Translations under genes and position numbers: made by a program | Source: Sophora flavescens | Taxonomy: Eukaryota > Streptophyta > Magnoliopsida > Fabales > Fabaceae | Assembly (NCBI GenBank): GCA_030762895.1 | Contig: CM061067.1 | Location: 103,194,888 to 103,258,887, forward strand | Direction of reading: 5' to 3' | DNA: 64,000 bases | Notes under the pieces: model-generated | The model's database searches: none | Told to the model about the DNA's origin: nothing | What the model saw: the letters and a program-made list of their open reading frames with translations, nothing else | Shown here: positions 44,729-56,907 of the stretch, one piece after another | Numbering within the stretch: position 1 is the first letter of the stretch | How the letters are laid out: every line of letters starts with the position of its first letter

Positions 44729-45731
44729 AGTTCGGTTCTAAACCAGGCTGTGGGGTACGATGAGTACCGAAACTATTTATTGGATCCTCATTGGATGTCA
44801 GCTATTCTTAGAATGGGTAAAGTGTCCGATACGCAAGTTATCCTTATCGTACGAGAATAACTTATAAGTATTTGTAAGACATGAAAAGTAATATATTTGA
44901 TTATATGGTCTTACATAACTTATGAATAAAATGAGCTGATGATTTCTTTTATAGGAATTTAGAATGGCTCGTGGAAATGGGAGAAGAGGAAGGGGGAAGG
45001 AATGGAGGAGATAGAAACACCAATGTGGCTGGAAGTTCGTCGGGGACTAATAACAGTGGTGATGTCAATGATACTATGAGAGTGATGAGAGAGCTGACTA
45101 CTACTATACTGCAGCAAACTCAGCAGAATACCCAGTTCATGTAGAGGCAAGAAGAGCGGGAAGAAATGCAGCACCAAGTGAATATGGTGCGGGAAGAGGA
45201 AAACCTGGATAGTGGTCTGAATTCCTTCATGAAAGGCAATCCACCTCAGTTTCACGGCGGCTACGACCTAGAAGCTGCAGAGAAGTGATTACAGGAGGTG
45301 GAGAAGGTCTTTGTGGCTATGCACTACAGAGGAGAATGGAAAGTGACCTATGCCGCTTTCATGCTTGTCGGAGCAGCAGAATCCTGGAGGAGGAACAAGT
45401 AGAGGTTGTTGGAGGCTGAAGGGCAGGAAATCAACTGGGAAGTCTTCAAGGAGAGTTTTCTGGAAAAATATTTTCGCAGGAGCATTAGAGTCGAGAAGGA
45501 GAAAGAGTTCTCCAACCTGAAACAAGGATATAAGCTGGGGAGTATGCCGCAAGGTTCGAGGCATTGCTAAAATTCTCACAGTTTTATCAAGTGCACCTAG
45601 ATGAGGAACGGGTGTGCAGGAAGTTTAAAGATGGTTTGAGGCCCGAACTGAAGCGGGCAATGCTGCCATTGGAGTTGAATCACTTACCAGCTCTAGTGGA
45701 GAAGTGTATTGTGTTAGAAGTACATGATCGT

Positions 45732-47030
45732 TGACCGCGCTGTCGCCACGCGCCAAAAAGAACGAGCGTTTACAAAATAATGTAGTATAGAGCGACAACT
45801 CGGATCGTCTCTCAAGGACTCTTTAGTGTTGTTATTATTAACAGAAAAAGTTAGAAAAAAAAAGTTAGAACTGGGGGTTTTGAGATTTGAAACTAAATTA
45901 AGAAAACAAAATAATGAAAACAAAGTAGTTAAAGAGAATAACAAATAAACAAAAGACGATTAACCTACTGTTCTTGGTTTCCCACTATCATTGGTTCAAA
46001 TAAATCCAAGCCCTAAGCGGATTCTAATCCCCTCCCGGTTGTAGCAACAATTAACAAACGAAACCGCTACTACGGATATATGTTCCTATTCCCGAATTAA
46101 ACAAACGGGGTTAAGCTCTCATGAACTAAACGAACATGAATGAACACACGCGAATTAAACAAACGCGATTAAGTATAGGAACATAACATCACCGGAACGA
46201 ATCAATACACTACTATACATTCCTGAATTAAACAAACAGAAATGCATAACATAGTATTGAAAAGAGAAAAGGAAATGAAAACAGGAAATACAAGAACCTC
46301 AAGTGTAATTAAAACCAATCACAGTAGATTAATCTAGGAGACTAGTTCTCCATTACAGAAATAAACATAAAAGAAAAGGAAGGAAAATAAACTACTACTA
46401 CTGTCTACCAAAGACTAGCCAAAACTGGCTAACTCTGATTCCCCTCTTCAGTTCTGCCTAAAACTACTTATATACATGTTTCTGGAATCCAGGTACTCGC
46501 GAGGCGAACCACTGCTCGCGAGGCGAATTATGCGAAAGGTCTGCAACTCTTTGTCTTCTCGCGAGGCGAGCATATCTTCGCGAGGCGAACTCTTCAAATT
46601 CTCAACTGTAACGCCCGTGACCTTCAACGTGCCCAAACCGTGATGGCTTCTGATCTTCCAATACTCGCGAGGCGAAGGAATGCTCGCGAGGCGAACGCTT
46701 CAACTTCAGGATTGCCACGGCTGTGATCTTCAACACGGGCAAGCCGTGATCGTCTCGACTTTTTCATGGTTGCAATACTCGCGGGCGAGATCCTTCAGCG
46801 GGCGAGTGGCTCCAGTTTTATTTTATTTTTATTTTATTAACTCGAAAAACGGAAAATAAAAGTAAATACTTTATTCATTCTAAATCAACTAAATTAACCT
46901 AAAAACACTTTACTGAGACTCAAAATACTACTTAGGAACAATCAAGCCTAATTTGGGTAAAAATGATATAAAATAAGCACAAAGCCAAGGTTTTTATTAG
47001 TTATAAAACCAGTCAACCAGAGGCTCATCA
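45732..47030 (-). repeat. 3' LTR of the tRNA-Asp element
   Basis: Contains about six CTCGCGAGGCGAA-type repeats at 46496-46695, two degenerate ones near 46778, and CCGTGAT motifs between them. Nearly identical to 49755-51054. Confidence 0.92.
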
Positions 47031-48464
47031 AAATACCCCAAACTTAAACTTTGCTTGTCCCCAAGCAAACTACACTCAAAAACTTAAAAAGACTCAAGAC
47101 CTGGCAAAACATGGCAAGCTTAAGGACTCAATTAACTTTCACACAGATTTCAAGCAATTTATCAAAATATTTTTCAATGTTCCCCCTTTCAAACAAATCA
47201 ATCCCCACATTCATTTATTCTAAACAGTTGAGAATTTCATTACTCAAACAATCATCAATCTAAGCAGGGGATCTAAGTTACACACAAAAGAGAGATCACC
47301 AAAATCAAACAACTGCCTTCCTCACAAGGGAAATTTATGTTCACTCAATCACTCAATTTTTGTCAGGCTAACATTTTCACTCAATTTTCACTTTTAAGAG
47401 CACTTCCCATAAATTTGATTTTCATCTCAAAATGATTCCCACAGAAAACATGTAAGCAACATCAACAGGTCTTTTATGGGTTGTAATGGGGCCTGGCTAA
47501 GGGTAGGATATACAAAGGAACTAGGCTGAAGACCCTAGGAACTAAGAGAGCATGAACATTATTTATACTTTGAAATTCACTCAAGTTCCTTTTTTCGTTT
47601 TTCATTTTGCTTTGGGTGACTACAACCTTTTTATTTCTTTTTGGCATTTTTGAACTTTTATTTTTTTCTGTTTTTCTTTTCTTTTCTTTTTCTATATATT
47701 TTTTTTCCACTTTTTTTTTTTTTTTACATAAATTTTTTTCTCAATCCCAAACAACATGTTACACTTTGCAGCCACCCCAAACTTAGTTTCTTGCACCCAT
47801 TCTAAGATTACATGCTCTCCTAATCCTAAGATCGGGTTAACATGGTTTTCCAGATTTTTGGGCTTATAACATTAGGTTATCAAGAATTAACAGGCTAATA
47901 GGCTCAATGGGGCTAACTAAGGAACATGCATTAAGGATGGTTATTTTTTTTAGGCTAAGTAGTTATTTACAAAGAAAATGCCTAAATCATCTGAAGCAAA
48001 CACATAAACATGCAAACCAAAAAGAGATTCAATCAAATTCGGGAAAGTGCAACTTAAAAAATGATTTCACACAGTCAAAAACATGTTGGAGGCTCAAAAC
48101 CTCACCTGGACATTTTTTTGCAAATTATTTGACAGAGATACTATCCCTAGTGTGTGCTTCCTATCACCCCAAACTTATCATTCATCATGCCATCATAATA
48201 AAATCTCAAAGTTCAGTTTTCAATCATATGGGGATCATTTTTCAATTTTTCAAATTTTTGAAGTCCTAGGGGGGAAACAGTCAACAATTAACATGCAATC
48301 CATCTATGCAAAAATTAATCAAATCCAATAAACTTGCCAATACTAGACTTAACACAACTCCTGAGCTTCTCAAATTATTCAGGAGCTTTATTGGAAACAA
48401 AACAGAAATAAAGCAAAGAAAGAAAAAAAAAAAAAAAAATTAAAAGAGCAAGGTAAAGAAAAAC
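47031..48464 (-). other. noncoding interior of the tRNA-Asp element
   Basis: No gene is seen. The stretch has T-rich low complexity (47580-47740) and two internal copies of TAAGTTTGGGGTG (minus strand, near 47785 and 48175) like the polypurine tract next to the 3' LTR at 47031-47050. Confidence 0.6.
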
Positions 48465-49658
48465 TCATTGAGGGGCGGTTCCACCGGGATCCCATTGCTT
48501 GTAACATAAGTCCCACATGGTAGCCAAAGGGTGGTAGTTCATTCCATGCTTCCCTAACTTGCAGCCTTTATACGGAAGTGGGTGCTTGACAATCATAGTA
48601 AACTCGCCCAGTGCGGCGGACTTTTCACTTCCTCTGGGGTCACAGATGACCTCTTTCTCAATAAAATCTCCCCAATAAAATTGGGGTTCAACCACTTGGA
48701 CTGGCCATGGTGCCAAATCCAAGGGTGCAAAATCCATCACTGGTGGCTCCTCAGGGGGAAGTGGTAAACAGTTAGAAACGGTTATCGGTGCTGCTTCAAC
48801 TTCTGCAATGTCTTCATCCACTGCACTAACAAAGTTATCACCTGCTATACATGCAGAAATTTCAGCACACACCAAACAAAGGTTAGAGTTAGTACATATA
48901 TTACAAGAAAATGAATCAGAAAAAGTTAGAATGTCTGGGAATTCTGCAATTAATTCATCCACCCCATTACTCTCAACACATTCAATTGTTTTACTTGCAT
49001 CATCTACTCCCAAAGGTTCTTCTTTATCTTCGGGCACGGGGGAGCAGCTGTCCTCTTGATCCTGCTGATCTAAGTTTCCTGAACAGAACAAACCTGCAAA
49101 ACGATCCGCATTTTCTATTTTTCCTGAAAAGTATAAACCTGTAAAACATTCAACACACAAAGCAGTTCCGTCACAATAACAAGCATTAGGATCAGGGGAT
49201 TCAACACTAAATTCATCACCAACAGAAATATTATCAGAATCATAATCAGAAGTATTTTCAAAAATAACTGGTGACTCTGTACGATCTTCCAGGGGCTGTG
49301 GAGGTAGCATTGCAGCCGAGTTGGCGGTAACTTGATCAATTAGAGCCCACAATTTCTGAGATTCAGCTTGGCTCCTCTGGTACTCAGCCTCCATCTTCTG
49401 TTGAAATTCCTCTATCATCCGTTGAGTTTGCTCGGCCATTTGTTGCCTCATTCCTTCCATATTTGCACTTATCTGTGCAGTCATCTGTTTGCACAGGTCC
49501 TCTAGGGAAGGTTCGGAAGGTGCAGAGGTGGTCACTTGGGTAGGATAGTATGGTGGTGGCTCACTAAAATACATGCAAGGTTGCTCATAATAAACATTAG
49601 GCAAATATCCAAACATGTAATTATCCATGGCAATCAAACAACCAGACAAAGCAGTCAA
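48465..49658 (-). CDS. 397-codon ORF of unknown function in the non-autonomous LTR element
   Basis: The frame is intact from 49658 to 48465. A likely start is the internal Met of MDNYMFGYLPNVYYEQP (about residue 11). Residues about 45-110 are rich in Gln, Glu and Met, with MEGMRQQMAEQTQRMIEEF, a probable coiled coil. The middle is acidic and has cysteine pairs (CYCDGTALCVEC, CNICTNSNLCLVC) spaced unlike CCHC knuckles. The C-terminus has HPLPYKGCKLGKHGMNYHPL and MWDLCYKQWDPGG. I do not recognise a family. It directly follows the primer site on the element's sense strand, the position of gag, so a degenerate or novel structural protein is a fair inference. Confidence 0.7.
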   Translation of the reverse strand: MTALSGCLIAMDNYMFGYLPNVYYEQPCMYFSEPPPYYPTQVTTSAPSEPSLEDLCKQMTAQISANMEGMRQQMAEQTQRMIEEFQQKMEAEYQRSQAESQKLWALIDQVTANSAAMLPPQPLEDRTESPVIFENTSDYDSDNISVGDEFSVESPDPNACYCDGTALCVECFTGLYFSGKIENADRFAGLFCSGNLDQQDQEDSCSPVPEDKEEPLGVDDASKTIECVESNGVDELIAEFPDILTFSDSFSCNICTNSNLCLVCAEISACIAGDNFVSAVDEDIAEVEAAPITVSNCLPLPPEEPPVMDFAPLDLAPWPVQVVEPQFYWGDFIEKEVICDPRGSEKSAALGEFTMIVKHPLPYKGCKLGKHGMNYHPLATMWDLCYKQWDPGGTAPQ

Positions 49659-49732
49659 AACTAATTAGCAAATAATTTTTTATTTTTTATTTTTTTAAAT
49701 GTAACTTTCTGCTAATAACAACAAACCAGAGT

Positions 49733-49749
49733 CCCCGGCAACGGCGCCA
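49733..49749 (-). promoter_or_regulatory. primer-binding site, tRNA-Asp type
   Basis: TGGCGCCGTTGCCGGGG on the minus strand is complementary to the 3' end of plant tRNA-Asp(GUC), five bases after the 5' LTR. Confidence 0.88.
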
Positions 49750-49754
49750 ATTTT

Positions 49755-51054
49755 TGACCGCGCTGTCGTCACGCGCCAAAAAGAACGAGCGTTTACAAAA
49801 TAATGTAGTATAGAGCGACAACTCGGATCGTCTCTCAAGGACTCTTTAGTGTTGTTATTATTAACAGAAAAAGTTAGAAAAAAAAATTAGAACTGGGGGT
49901 TTTGAGATTTGAAACTAAATTAAGAAAACAAAATAATGAAAACAAAGTAGTTAAAGAGAATAACAAATAAACAAAAGACGATTAACCTATTGTTCTTGGT
50001 TTCCCACTATCATTGGTTCAAATAAATCCAAGCCCTAAGCGGATTCTAATCCCCTCCCGGTTGTAGCAACAATTAACAAACGAAACCGCTACTACGGATA
50101 TATGTTCCTATTCCCGAATTAAACAAACGGGGTTAAGCTCTCATGAACTAAACGAACATGAATGAACACACGCGAATTAAACAAACGCGATTAAGTATAG
50201 GAACATAACATCACCGGAACGAATCAATACACTACTATACATTCCTGAATTAAACAAACAGAAATGCATAACATAGTATTGAAAAGAGAAAAGGAAATGA
50301 AAACAGGAAATACAAGAACCTCAAGTGTAATTAAAACCAATCACAAGAGATTAATCTAGGAGACTAGCTCTCCATTACAGAAATAAACATAAAAGAAAAG
50401 GAAGGAAAATAAACTACTACTACTGTCTACCAAAGACTAGCCAAAACTGGCTAACTCTGATTCCCCTCTTCAGTTCTGCCTAAAACTACTTATATACATG
50501 TTTCTGGAATCCAGGTACTCGCGAGGCGAACCACTGCTCGCGAGGCGAATTATGCGAAAGGTCTGCAACTCTTTGTCTTCTCGCGAGGCGAGCATATCTT
50601 CGCGAGGCGAACTCTTCAAATTCTCAACTGTAACGCCCGTGACCTTCAACGTGCCCAAACCGTGATGGCTTCTGATCTTCCAATACTCGCGAGGCGAAGG
50701 AATGCTCGCGAGGCGAACGCTTCAACTTCAGGATTGCCACGGCTGTGATCTTCAACACGGGCAAGCCGTGATCGTCTCTGACTTTTTCATGGTTGCAATA
50801 CTCGCGGGGCGAGAGATCCTTCGCGGGGCGAGTGGCTCCAGATTTATTTTATTTTTATTTTATTAACCTGAAAAACGGAAAATAAAAGTAAATACTTTAT
50901 TCATTCTAAATCAACTAAATTAACCTAAAAACACTTTACAGACTCAAAATACTACTTAGGAACAATCAAGCCTAATTTGGGTAAAAATGATATAAAATAA
51001 GCACAAAGCCAAGGTTTTTATTAGTTATAAAACCAGTCAACCAGAGGCTCATCA
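49755..51054 (-). repeat. 5' LTR of the tRNA-Asp element
   Basis: Matches 45732-47030 almost base for base, including the CTCGCGAGGCGAA repeats at about 50518-50720. Here two later copies read CTCGCGGGGCGAG and TCGCGGGGCGAG. Confidence 0.92.
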
Positions 51055-51379
51055 ATCGTTTTGGAAATGTTCAACAACAACAAAGAAGCGGCGGACCAGT
51101 ACGGGGAAACAATCAGAGAGGAAGAGGAGGTAGATTCTAGTCAAGTGTGAAACCGTACAATCGCTCGGCTCAACAGTCAGTGAATGCCAGAGGAGAGAGT
51201 TCAAGTCGAGCAAAACAGAGAGGCTTCACATGCTTCAAATACCGTGGACCGCATCTCAAGAAGGATTGCCCTCAGTTATAGAATATTACTTGCTTTAATT
51301 GTGGCAATGTGGGTCACATGTCATGGAATTTCCCTCAAGGCAATACTGGGAGAGCTCAGAATGCGCAGCCAGTTGGAAG

Positions 51380-54300
51380 GAATCAAGAAGCAGGGAATCA
51401 GACCCAGACAAGAACTCAACAAGGAGGAAGACCTCAGGCTGCGGGAAGAGTCTTTGCTGTGAGAGGATCTGAAAACTCTCGATGTCCTGATCTAATACAG
51501 GGTAAGTGTTTAGTGTTCGGTAAACTCTTATCGGTTTTATTTGATTTGGGTGCTAGTCATTCTTTTATATCAATGGAGTGCATGGATCATTTGCATTTAC
51601 CCGTTTCTTCGTTACCTTATGACCTTACTGTTTCTACTCCTTTGGGTGAAACTTTGACAACAATATTTGTTTATCGAGATTTTCCTATTATTTTGGAAAA
51701 TAGGCAATTCAAAGTGGACCTCATCTGTTTGCCTATGCAGCAGATTGATATTATCCTAGGCATGGACTGGCTTTCGGCCAATCATGTAATTTTAGACTGT
51801 TCAAACAAAACCCTTCGTTTCTTGGAGCGATCTGGATTATTGTTTGTCAATGACAATAACTCAGGAAATAGGTGATCGAGAGACTGCATGGTGTTGTTTT
51901 CCTTGGAGGCCATGGAATCTCCTATGTCGGATACGCTGCCTGTTGTTTGAGAGTTTCCAGAGGTTTTCCCGGAAGATGTTCCAGGGTTGCCACCTAGAAG
52001 AGAGATAGAGTTTGTAATCGATCTCGTACCAGGGACCGGACCGATATCAATAGCTCCATATCGAATGTCCCAATCAGAGTTGGCAGAGCTGAAGAGACAG
52101 TTAGATGACATGTTGAAAAAGGAATTTATCCGACCAAGTGTGTCACCATAGGGACCTCAAGTTCTTTTTTATGAAGAAGAAGGATGGTAGCTCAAGGTTA
52201 TGCGTCGATTATCGACAATTGAATAAAGTAACAATCAAGAATAAATATCCGTTGCCGAGGATTGACAATCTTATGGATCAGTTGCGGGGAGCGACTGTGT
52301 TCTCTAAAATAGATCTGAGGTATGGATACCATCAGATCAGAGTGAAGGAAGATGATATACCGAAGACTGCTTTCAGGAGTCAGTATGGTAACTACGAGTA
52401 TCTGGTTATTCCATTTGGCGTAACTAATGCTCCAGCTGTATTCATGGACTATATGAATCGGATCTTCAAACCATACCTTGACAAGTTTTTCGTTATGTTT
52501 ATCGATGACATTTTGATCTACTCCTCGAGTTGAGAAGAATATACAACGCATCTTAGGATTGTACTTCAAGTGCTTAAGGGCAGACAACTCTATGCCAAGT
52601 TGTCCAAGTGTGAATTCTGGTTGGACGAAGTACAATTTCTTGGGCATGTTATAAACAAAGATGGGATAGTTGTGGATCCTGCCAAAGTTGTAGCAGTTGT
52701 GGATTGGGAATGCCCTAAAACAGTCGGCGAAGTCAGAAGTTTCCTTGGATTGGCGGAGTTACTATGGAAGGTTCATAGAAGGGTTCTCAAAGATTGCGTT
52801 GCTGATGATCTTGCATTAACAAGAAAAAGTAAAGTGTTTGAGTAGACAAACGATTGTGAGACTAGTTTCCGGGAGTTGAAGAGGAGACTTACAACATCTC
52901 CTGTATTAGTCTTGCCAGATCTATTAGCACCATTTGATGTGTACTGTGATGCATCATATGAAGACCTGGGTTGTGTGCTCATGCAAGAAAGGAAAGTAGT
53001 AGCTTATGCCTCAAGGCAGTTAAGAGTACATGAGCGGAACTACCCAACCCATGATCTCGAGTTAGCCGCAATAGTGTTTGCATTGAAGATATGGAGACAC
53101 TATTTGTATGGTGCTAAATTCATAGTTCTGATGATCACAAGAGTTTAAGATACCTATTCGATCAAAATGAGCTAAACATGAGACAACGGAGATGGATCGA
53201 ATTCATAAAGGATTATGAGTTCGATCTCCAATATCATCCAGGAAAAGCAAATGCCTTAGCAGACGCATTAAATTGGAAATCTTTGCAAGTGTCTGCTATG
53301 ATGGTTAAGGAGTTAGAGTTGATCGAACAATTTAGAGATCTCAATCTTGGGATAATGGAATTATCCGAGAAGAAGACGAGTTTAGGAATGGTCACTATCA
53401 CAAGTGGATTCGTAGACTTAGTCTGGAAGAAGCAAGCTGAAGACCAGTATCTCCAAAAGGTTAACCAGATGATAGAAGAAGGTAAGACGGCAGAGTTTAA
53501 CAGTGATATTGATGGAATCATAAGGTTTGGAGAGAGAATCTGTGTGCCTAAAGATAAGGAAGTTAAGATCTGATTCCGGAGGAGGCACATAAAAGCAAGT
53601 TGAGTTTCCACCCGGGTGCCACAAAGATGTATCAAGATTTGAGGAAAATGTTCTGGTGGCCTGGAATGAAAAAGGAAGTTGCGGAATATGTCCAATCCTG
53701 CTTGGTGTGTCAAAAAGCAAAGATTGAACACCAAAAGCCAGCGGTATTATTGCAATCTTTGGATATCCTCGAATGGAAATGGGATAGTATTGCAATGGAC
53801 TTTGTGTCTGGTTTACCGAAGGCACAAAAGAAATATGAGGAAATCTGGGTTATAATTGATAGGTTGACGAAATGTGCTCATTTCCTTCCTATCAATCAAA
53901 GGTTCTCAATGGAAAGGTTAACTCAGTTGTATATCAAGGAAGTTGTCAGATTGCATGGAGTGCTAGCGAGTATAATTTCAGACATAGATCCAATATTTAC
54001 ATCAAGATTATGGCGGAGTCTACATAGTTCTTTGGGAACTAAGTTGAGAATGAGTTCGGCTTATCACCCTCAGACTGATGGTCAGTCGGAAAGAAGATTC
54101 AGTCGCTGGAAGACTTGTTAAGAGCATGTATGTTGGAACACACAGGAAGTTGGGATGAATTTCTTCCACCAATTGAATTTACATATAACAATAGTTTCCA
54201 CACAAGTATTGGAATGGTGCCATATGAAGCACTGTATGGAAGAAAGTGCAGAACACCTCTTTGTTGGTATGAGACAGGAGAAAACCAGTTAATTGGACTC

Positions 54301-54835
54301 GAGGTGGTACAGCAAACGACGGAACAAGTATGGAAGATCCGGGAGAAGATGAAAGTAGTGATAGATAGGCAGAAGAGCTACAACAACAAGAGGTGAAGAC
54401 CTTTGGAATTCCAACAAGGCGACCATGTGTTCATGAGAGTCACTTCAAGGATTGGAATCGACAGAGCAATACAAGCCAGGAAGCTTACCCCTCGTTTTAT
54501 CGGACCATTTCAAATTCTTCGCTGAAATGGTCCTGTAGCCTATAAGATAGCCTTACCACCCAACCTATACAATATCCATGACGTCTTTCACGTCTCTCAA
54601 CTTTGTAAATATCATCCTGATCCATCGCACGTCATAGAGCCTGAGTCAATCCAGATAAGAGAGAACCTTGAGTATGAAGCTTTGCCTATACGGATTGAGG
54701 ATCGATGGAGTCAAGGAACTTCATGGAAAACAAATTCCCCTAGTGAAGGTCATATGGGATGCTGTTACAGGAGATGCCACATGGGAAAGAGAAGCGGACA
54801 TGCAACAACAGGATCCTCATCTGTTCTTCTGAGGT
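51380..54835 (+). pseudogene. gypsy-2 pol: protease, RT, RNase H, integrase, chromodomain-like tail
   Basis: Protease (51480-51870): LFDLGASHSFIS with an altered active site (D-x-G-A kept as DLGA) and IILGMDWLS. RT (about 51950-52700): KKDGSSRLCVDYRQLNK, FSKIDLRYGYHQI, VTNAPAVFMDYMNRIF, catalytic FIDDILIYSS. RNase H (52860-53150): VYCDASYEDLGCVLMQ and YPTHDLELAAIVFALKIWRH. Integrase (53580-54200): zinc finger ending CLVCQKAKIEHQKP, then WDSIAMDFVSGLP, IIDRLTKCAHFLP and SAYHPQTDGQSER; the second Asp motif reads SDIDP. C-terminus: VFHVSQL-type linker and ATWERE near 54780. Fewer lesions than gypsy-1, but still about eight stops or frameshifts. Confidence 0.9.
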
Positions 54836-54864
54836 AACTTATTTAAATTTCGTGGACGAAATTT

Positions 54865-54883
54865 ATTTTAAGGGGGGTAGTAA
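54865..54883 (+). promoter_or_regulatory. gypsy-2 polypurine tract
   Basis: AAGGGGGG within TTTTAAGGGGGGTAGTAA lies just before the 3' LTR start. Confidence 0.85.
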
Positions 54884-55204
54884 TGTAACACCCCGATTTC
54901 TTTATTAGGGTTTAAGGAAGAGATTAGGTATGAATAAAGACTTAATCTTGTTCCTTTGGTGTTAGTTAGCTTGTGTTCAAGTTGGAGGAGAATCAGAGTT
55001 AAAACGGGTCCGAAACGCAAACAAATGCTAAACCGAGCGATTAATTAGTCAGTTAATTAATTAATTGAGCATTAGAATATTAAATTAGGTTGGGCTTAAG
55101 GATAATAAATTTTTTTAGTAGCCTAAAATAATTAAGAAAATATTCCAGTAGTAGGAAGATACAGAAGAAAACATCCGGTTGTGCCAACGGAGCAACACGT
55201 GATG

Positions 55205-55425
55205 ACACTTGTCTTCCACTAACTATCTTAGTAAAGCATGCAATGACACTTGTCTTCCACTAACTAAAACTAAGTAAAGCTTGCAATGACACTTGTCTTC
55301 CACTAACTATCTAAGTAAAGCATGCAATGACACTTTTCTTCCACTAAAACTAAGTAAAGCATGCAATGACACTTGTCTTCCACTAACCATCTAGGTAAAG
55401 CATGTAATGACACTTGTCTTCCACT
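55205..55425 (+). repeat. minisatellite in gypsy-2 3' LTR, six units
   Basis: Six units with CACTTGTCTTCCACTAA at about 55207, 55247, 55290, 55332, 55370 and 55411, alternating two spacer types (ACTATCTAAG and AACTAAG). Confidence 0.88.
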
Positions 55426-56907
55426 AAAACTAAAATGATAATTAAATAATCCTAAACTAGGTAATATAGAAGCAAATGCATGCATGATCATCATCTTATT
55501 CCCATCTTTTGGGCACATAACCAGAGGAAAAGTGAAGAGAAACTCTCCCAAAGGCAGCCATTTTCGTTCCATATATATAAGCTTGAGTTAAGGTGGTTTC
55601 GGTTGTCGGATTTTCAAACCGATCGCGTATTCGTGTTCACGGCTTCGACATCTTCTACGTTGTGTCTTTGCATGTCATTTTCGTCAAGGTGAGTCAGTGT
55701 TGATGCTTTGACATTTGTCCTTTTTAAGTTATTTAAATTCATTCTACTCCTATTCTTAGTCCCGGTATCGTTTTCGACATGTTTTAGGCCTTTACGTGTT
55801 TTTCTGTCGAATCAGTCGACCGGGAATTGACCGTAGGAGTGGAGGCGAATCTGACCTTGCAGTGTACAACCGCTGTTCTTGTAAGTTTCTATCTCAATTT
55901 CGTTCCTTGATTCAAATTGGTTCATTGATTGGAGCCCTGTTGTTGATTCGGTGGTTGTTTTGGTCTTTTTGACTGTTTTTGGACTTTGTACGTGTGCTCG
56001 GGTTAATTTTTGGTCCAATGCACATACCGGGGGTGTCAATATCATATTTGATGTTGTTGTTGGAAAGCGTAACGAGGTTCGTGCCGATAGCGCAGAGGCA
56101 ATCGGAGCGTTTACGAGAAAGTACGCATGTCAGTAAGGTGTGGAGAAAGTAACCGACATCGTCAGGGAGGCAAGTGTAGAATAATAATTATATACGCATG
56201 TGTGTAGGGTGCCCCAGACCCTACTATAAAGTCAAATAATCGACAATGGCAAAACTAAAATAAATTAATATTTTAATGTTGTCTCGTGTTTAGTGGTTGT
56301 AGATTTATTGACAGTAATCCTGATACTTTAAGTTATGGACTTTATGTTGATTGAGGTTGTCTGAACTGCATGCTCATGTGTTGTTTGACTTGTACATGAT
56401 GATACATGATATTTGCTATACTTGGTATGCTGAACATGATTTTATGATTATTCTATTGGTATATGAGAATTGATGATTGACTGATTGTTATGACGAATAT
56501 ATATTGTATGGATGAGTTGAGAGTTAACACCATGGTAATGCCTTGAGACTGTGGCTTTGAGACCGGGGATGTATGGGCATCCGCTGTGAGAGTGTGAATG
56601 TGTAAGAAGGTTCTGGTGTTAACTATAGTGACGGTTGTTGCATTGCATTTTTCCCAAGGTGACGAGTCGTATGACTGGGTGTCATACGAGGTTAGTTGTA
56701 CTCGAGTGCGAGTACGGATTACGGACGGGCCGGTGTGAAGAGACCTTGGGGATGAAAAACTGGACTCGGGAGGCTCACAGTGACCAATGCGTCATGTACC
56801 CTGGTAGAGCCTAGTTATCTCGACTTGACCCTGAGTGTCCACGTCTAAGGTTGACTATCTGAGGCGACCCAGATATCTCTGATGGAGCTGAGCTCACAGA
56901 GAGATGC

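Larger units (their letters stand above)
45732..51054 (-). mobile_element. non-autonomous LTR retrotransposon with tRNA-Asp primer site, recent
   Basis: Two LTRs of about 1.3 kb (45732-47030 and 49755-51054) flank a 2.7-kb interior; ATCGT lies on both sides (45727-45731, 51055-51059). On the minus strand LTRs read TGATGAGCC to GCGCGGTCA. The primer site at 49749 to 49733 reads TGGCGCCGTTGCCGGGG, complementary to plant tRNA-Asp, and the polypurine tract AAGTTTGGGGTATTT precedes the 3' LTR. The LTRs differ by only about 15 changes over 1.3 kb by eye, pointing to a recent insertion. No protease, RT or integrase is encoded, only one 397-codon frame. Confidence 0.92.
44964..51345 (+). pseudogene. 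gypsy-2 gag, split by a nested LTR element
   Basis: Gag starts at ATG 44964 (MARGNGRRGRG) and shows the Ty3 Gag core with GNPPQFHGGYDLEAAEK, a TGA in place of the Trp after it, VTYAAFMLVGAAESWRR, WEVFKESFLEKYF and, after a frameshift near 45540, FEALLKFSQFYQ. At 45731 it is cut by the insertion 45732-51054 and resumes at 51055 with FGNVQQQQRSGGP-type sequence, then two zinc-knuckle regions, one damaged (CFKYRGPHLKKDC) and one reading CFNCGNVGHMSWN. Several stops are present. The disruption by the young element came after or together with these lesions. Confidence 0.82.

Noticed and set aside
46448..46636. 62-codon minus-strand frame, identical at 50470-50658
   Set aside because: Identity is explained by the two LTRs; it is built on the CTCGCGAGGCG repeats and has no protein-like features.
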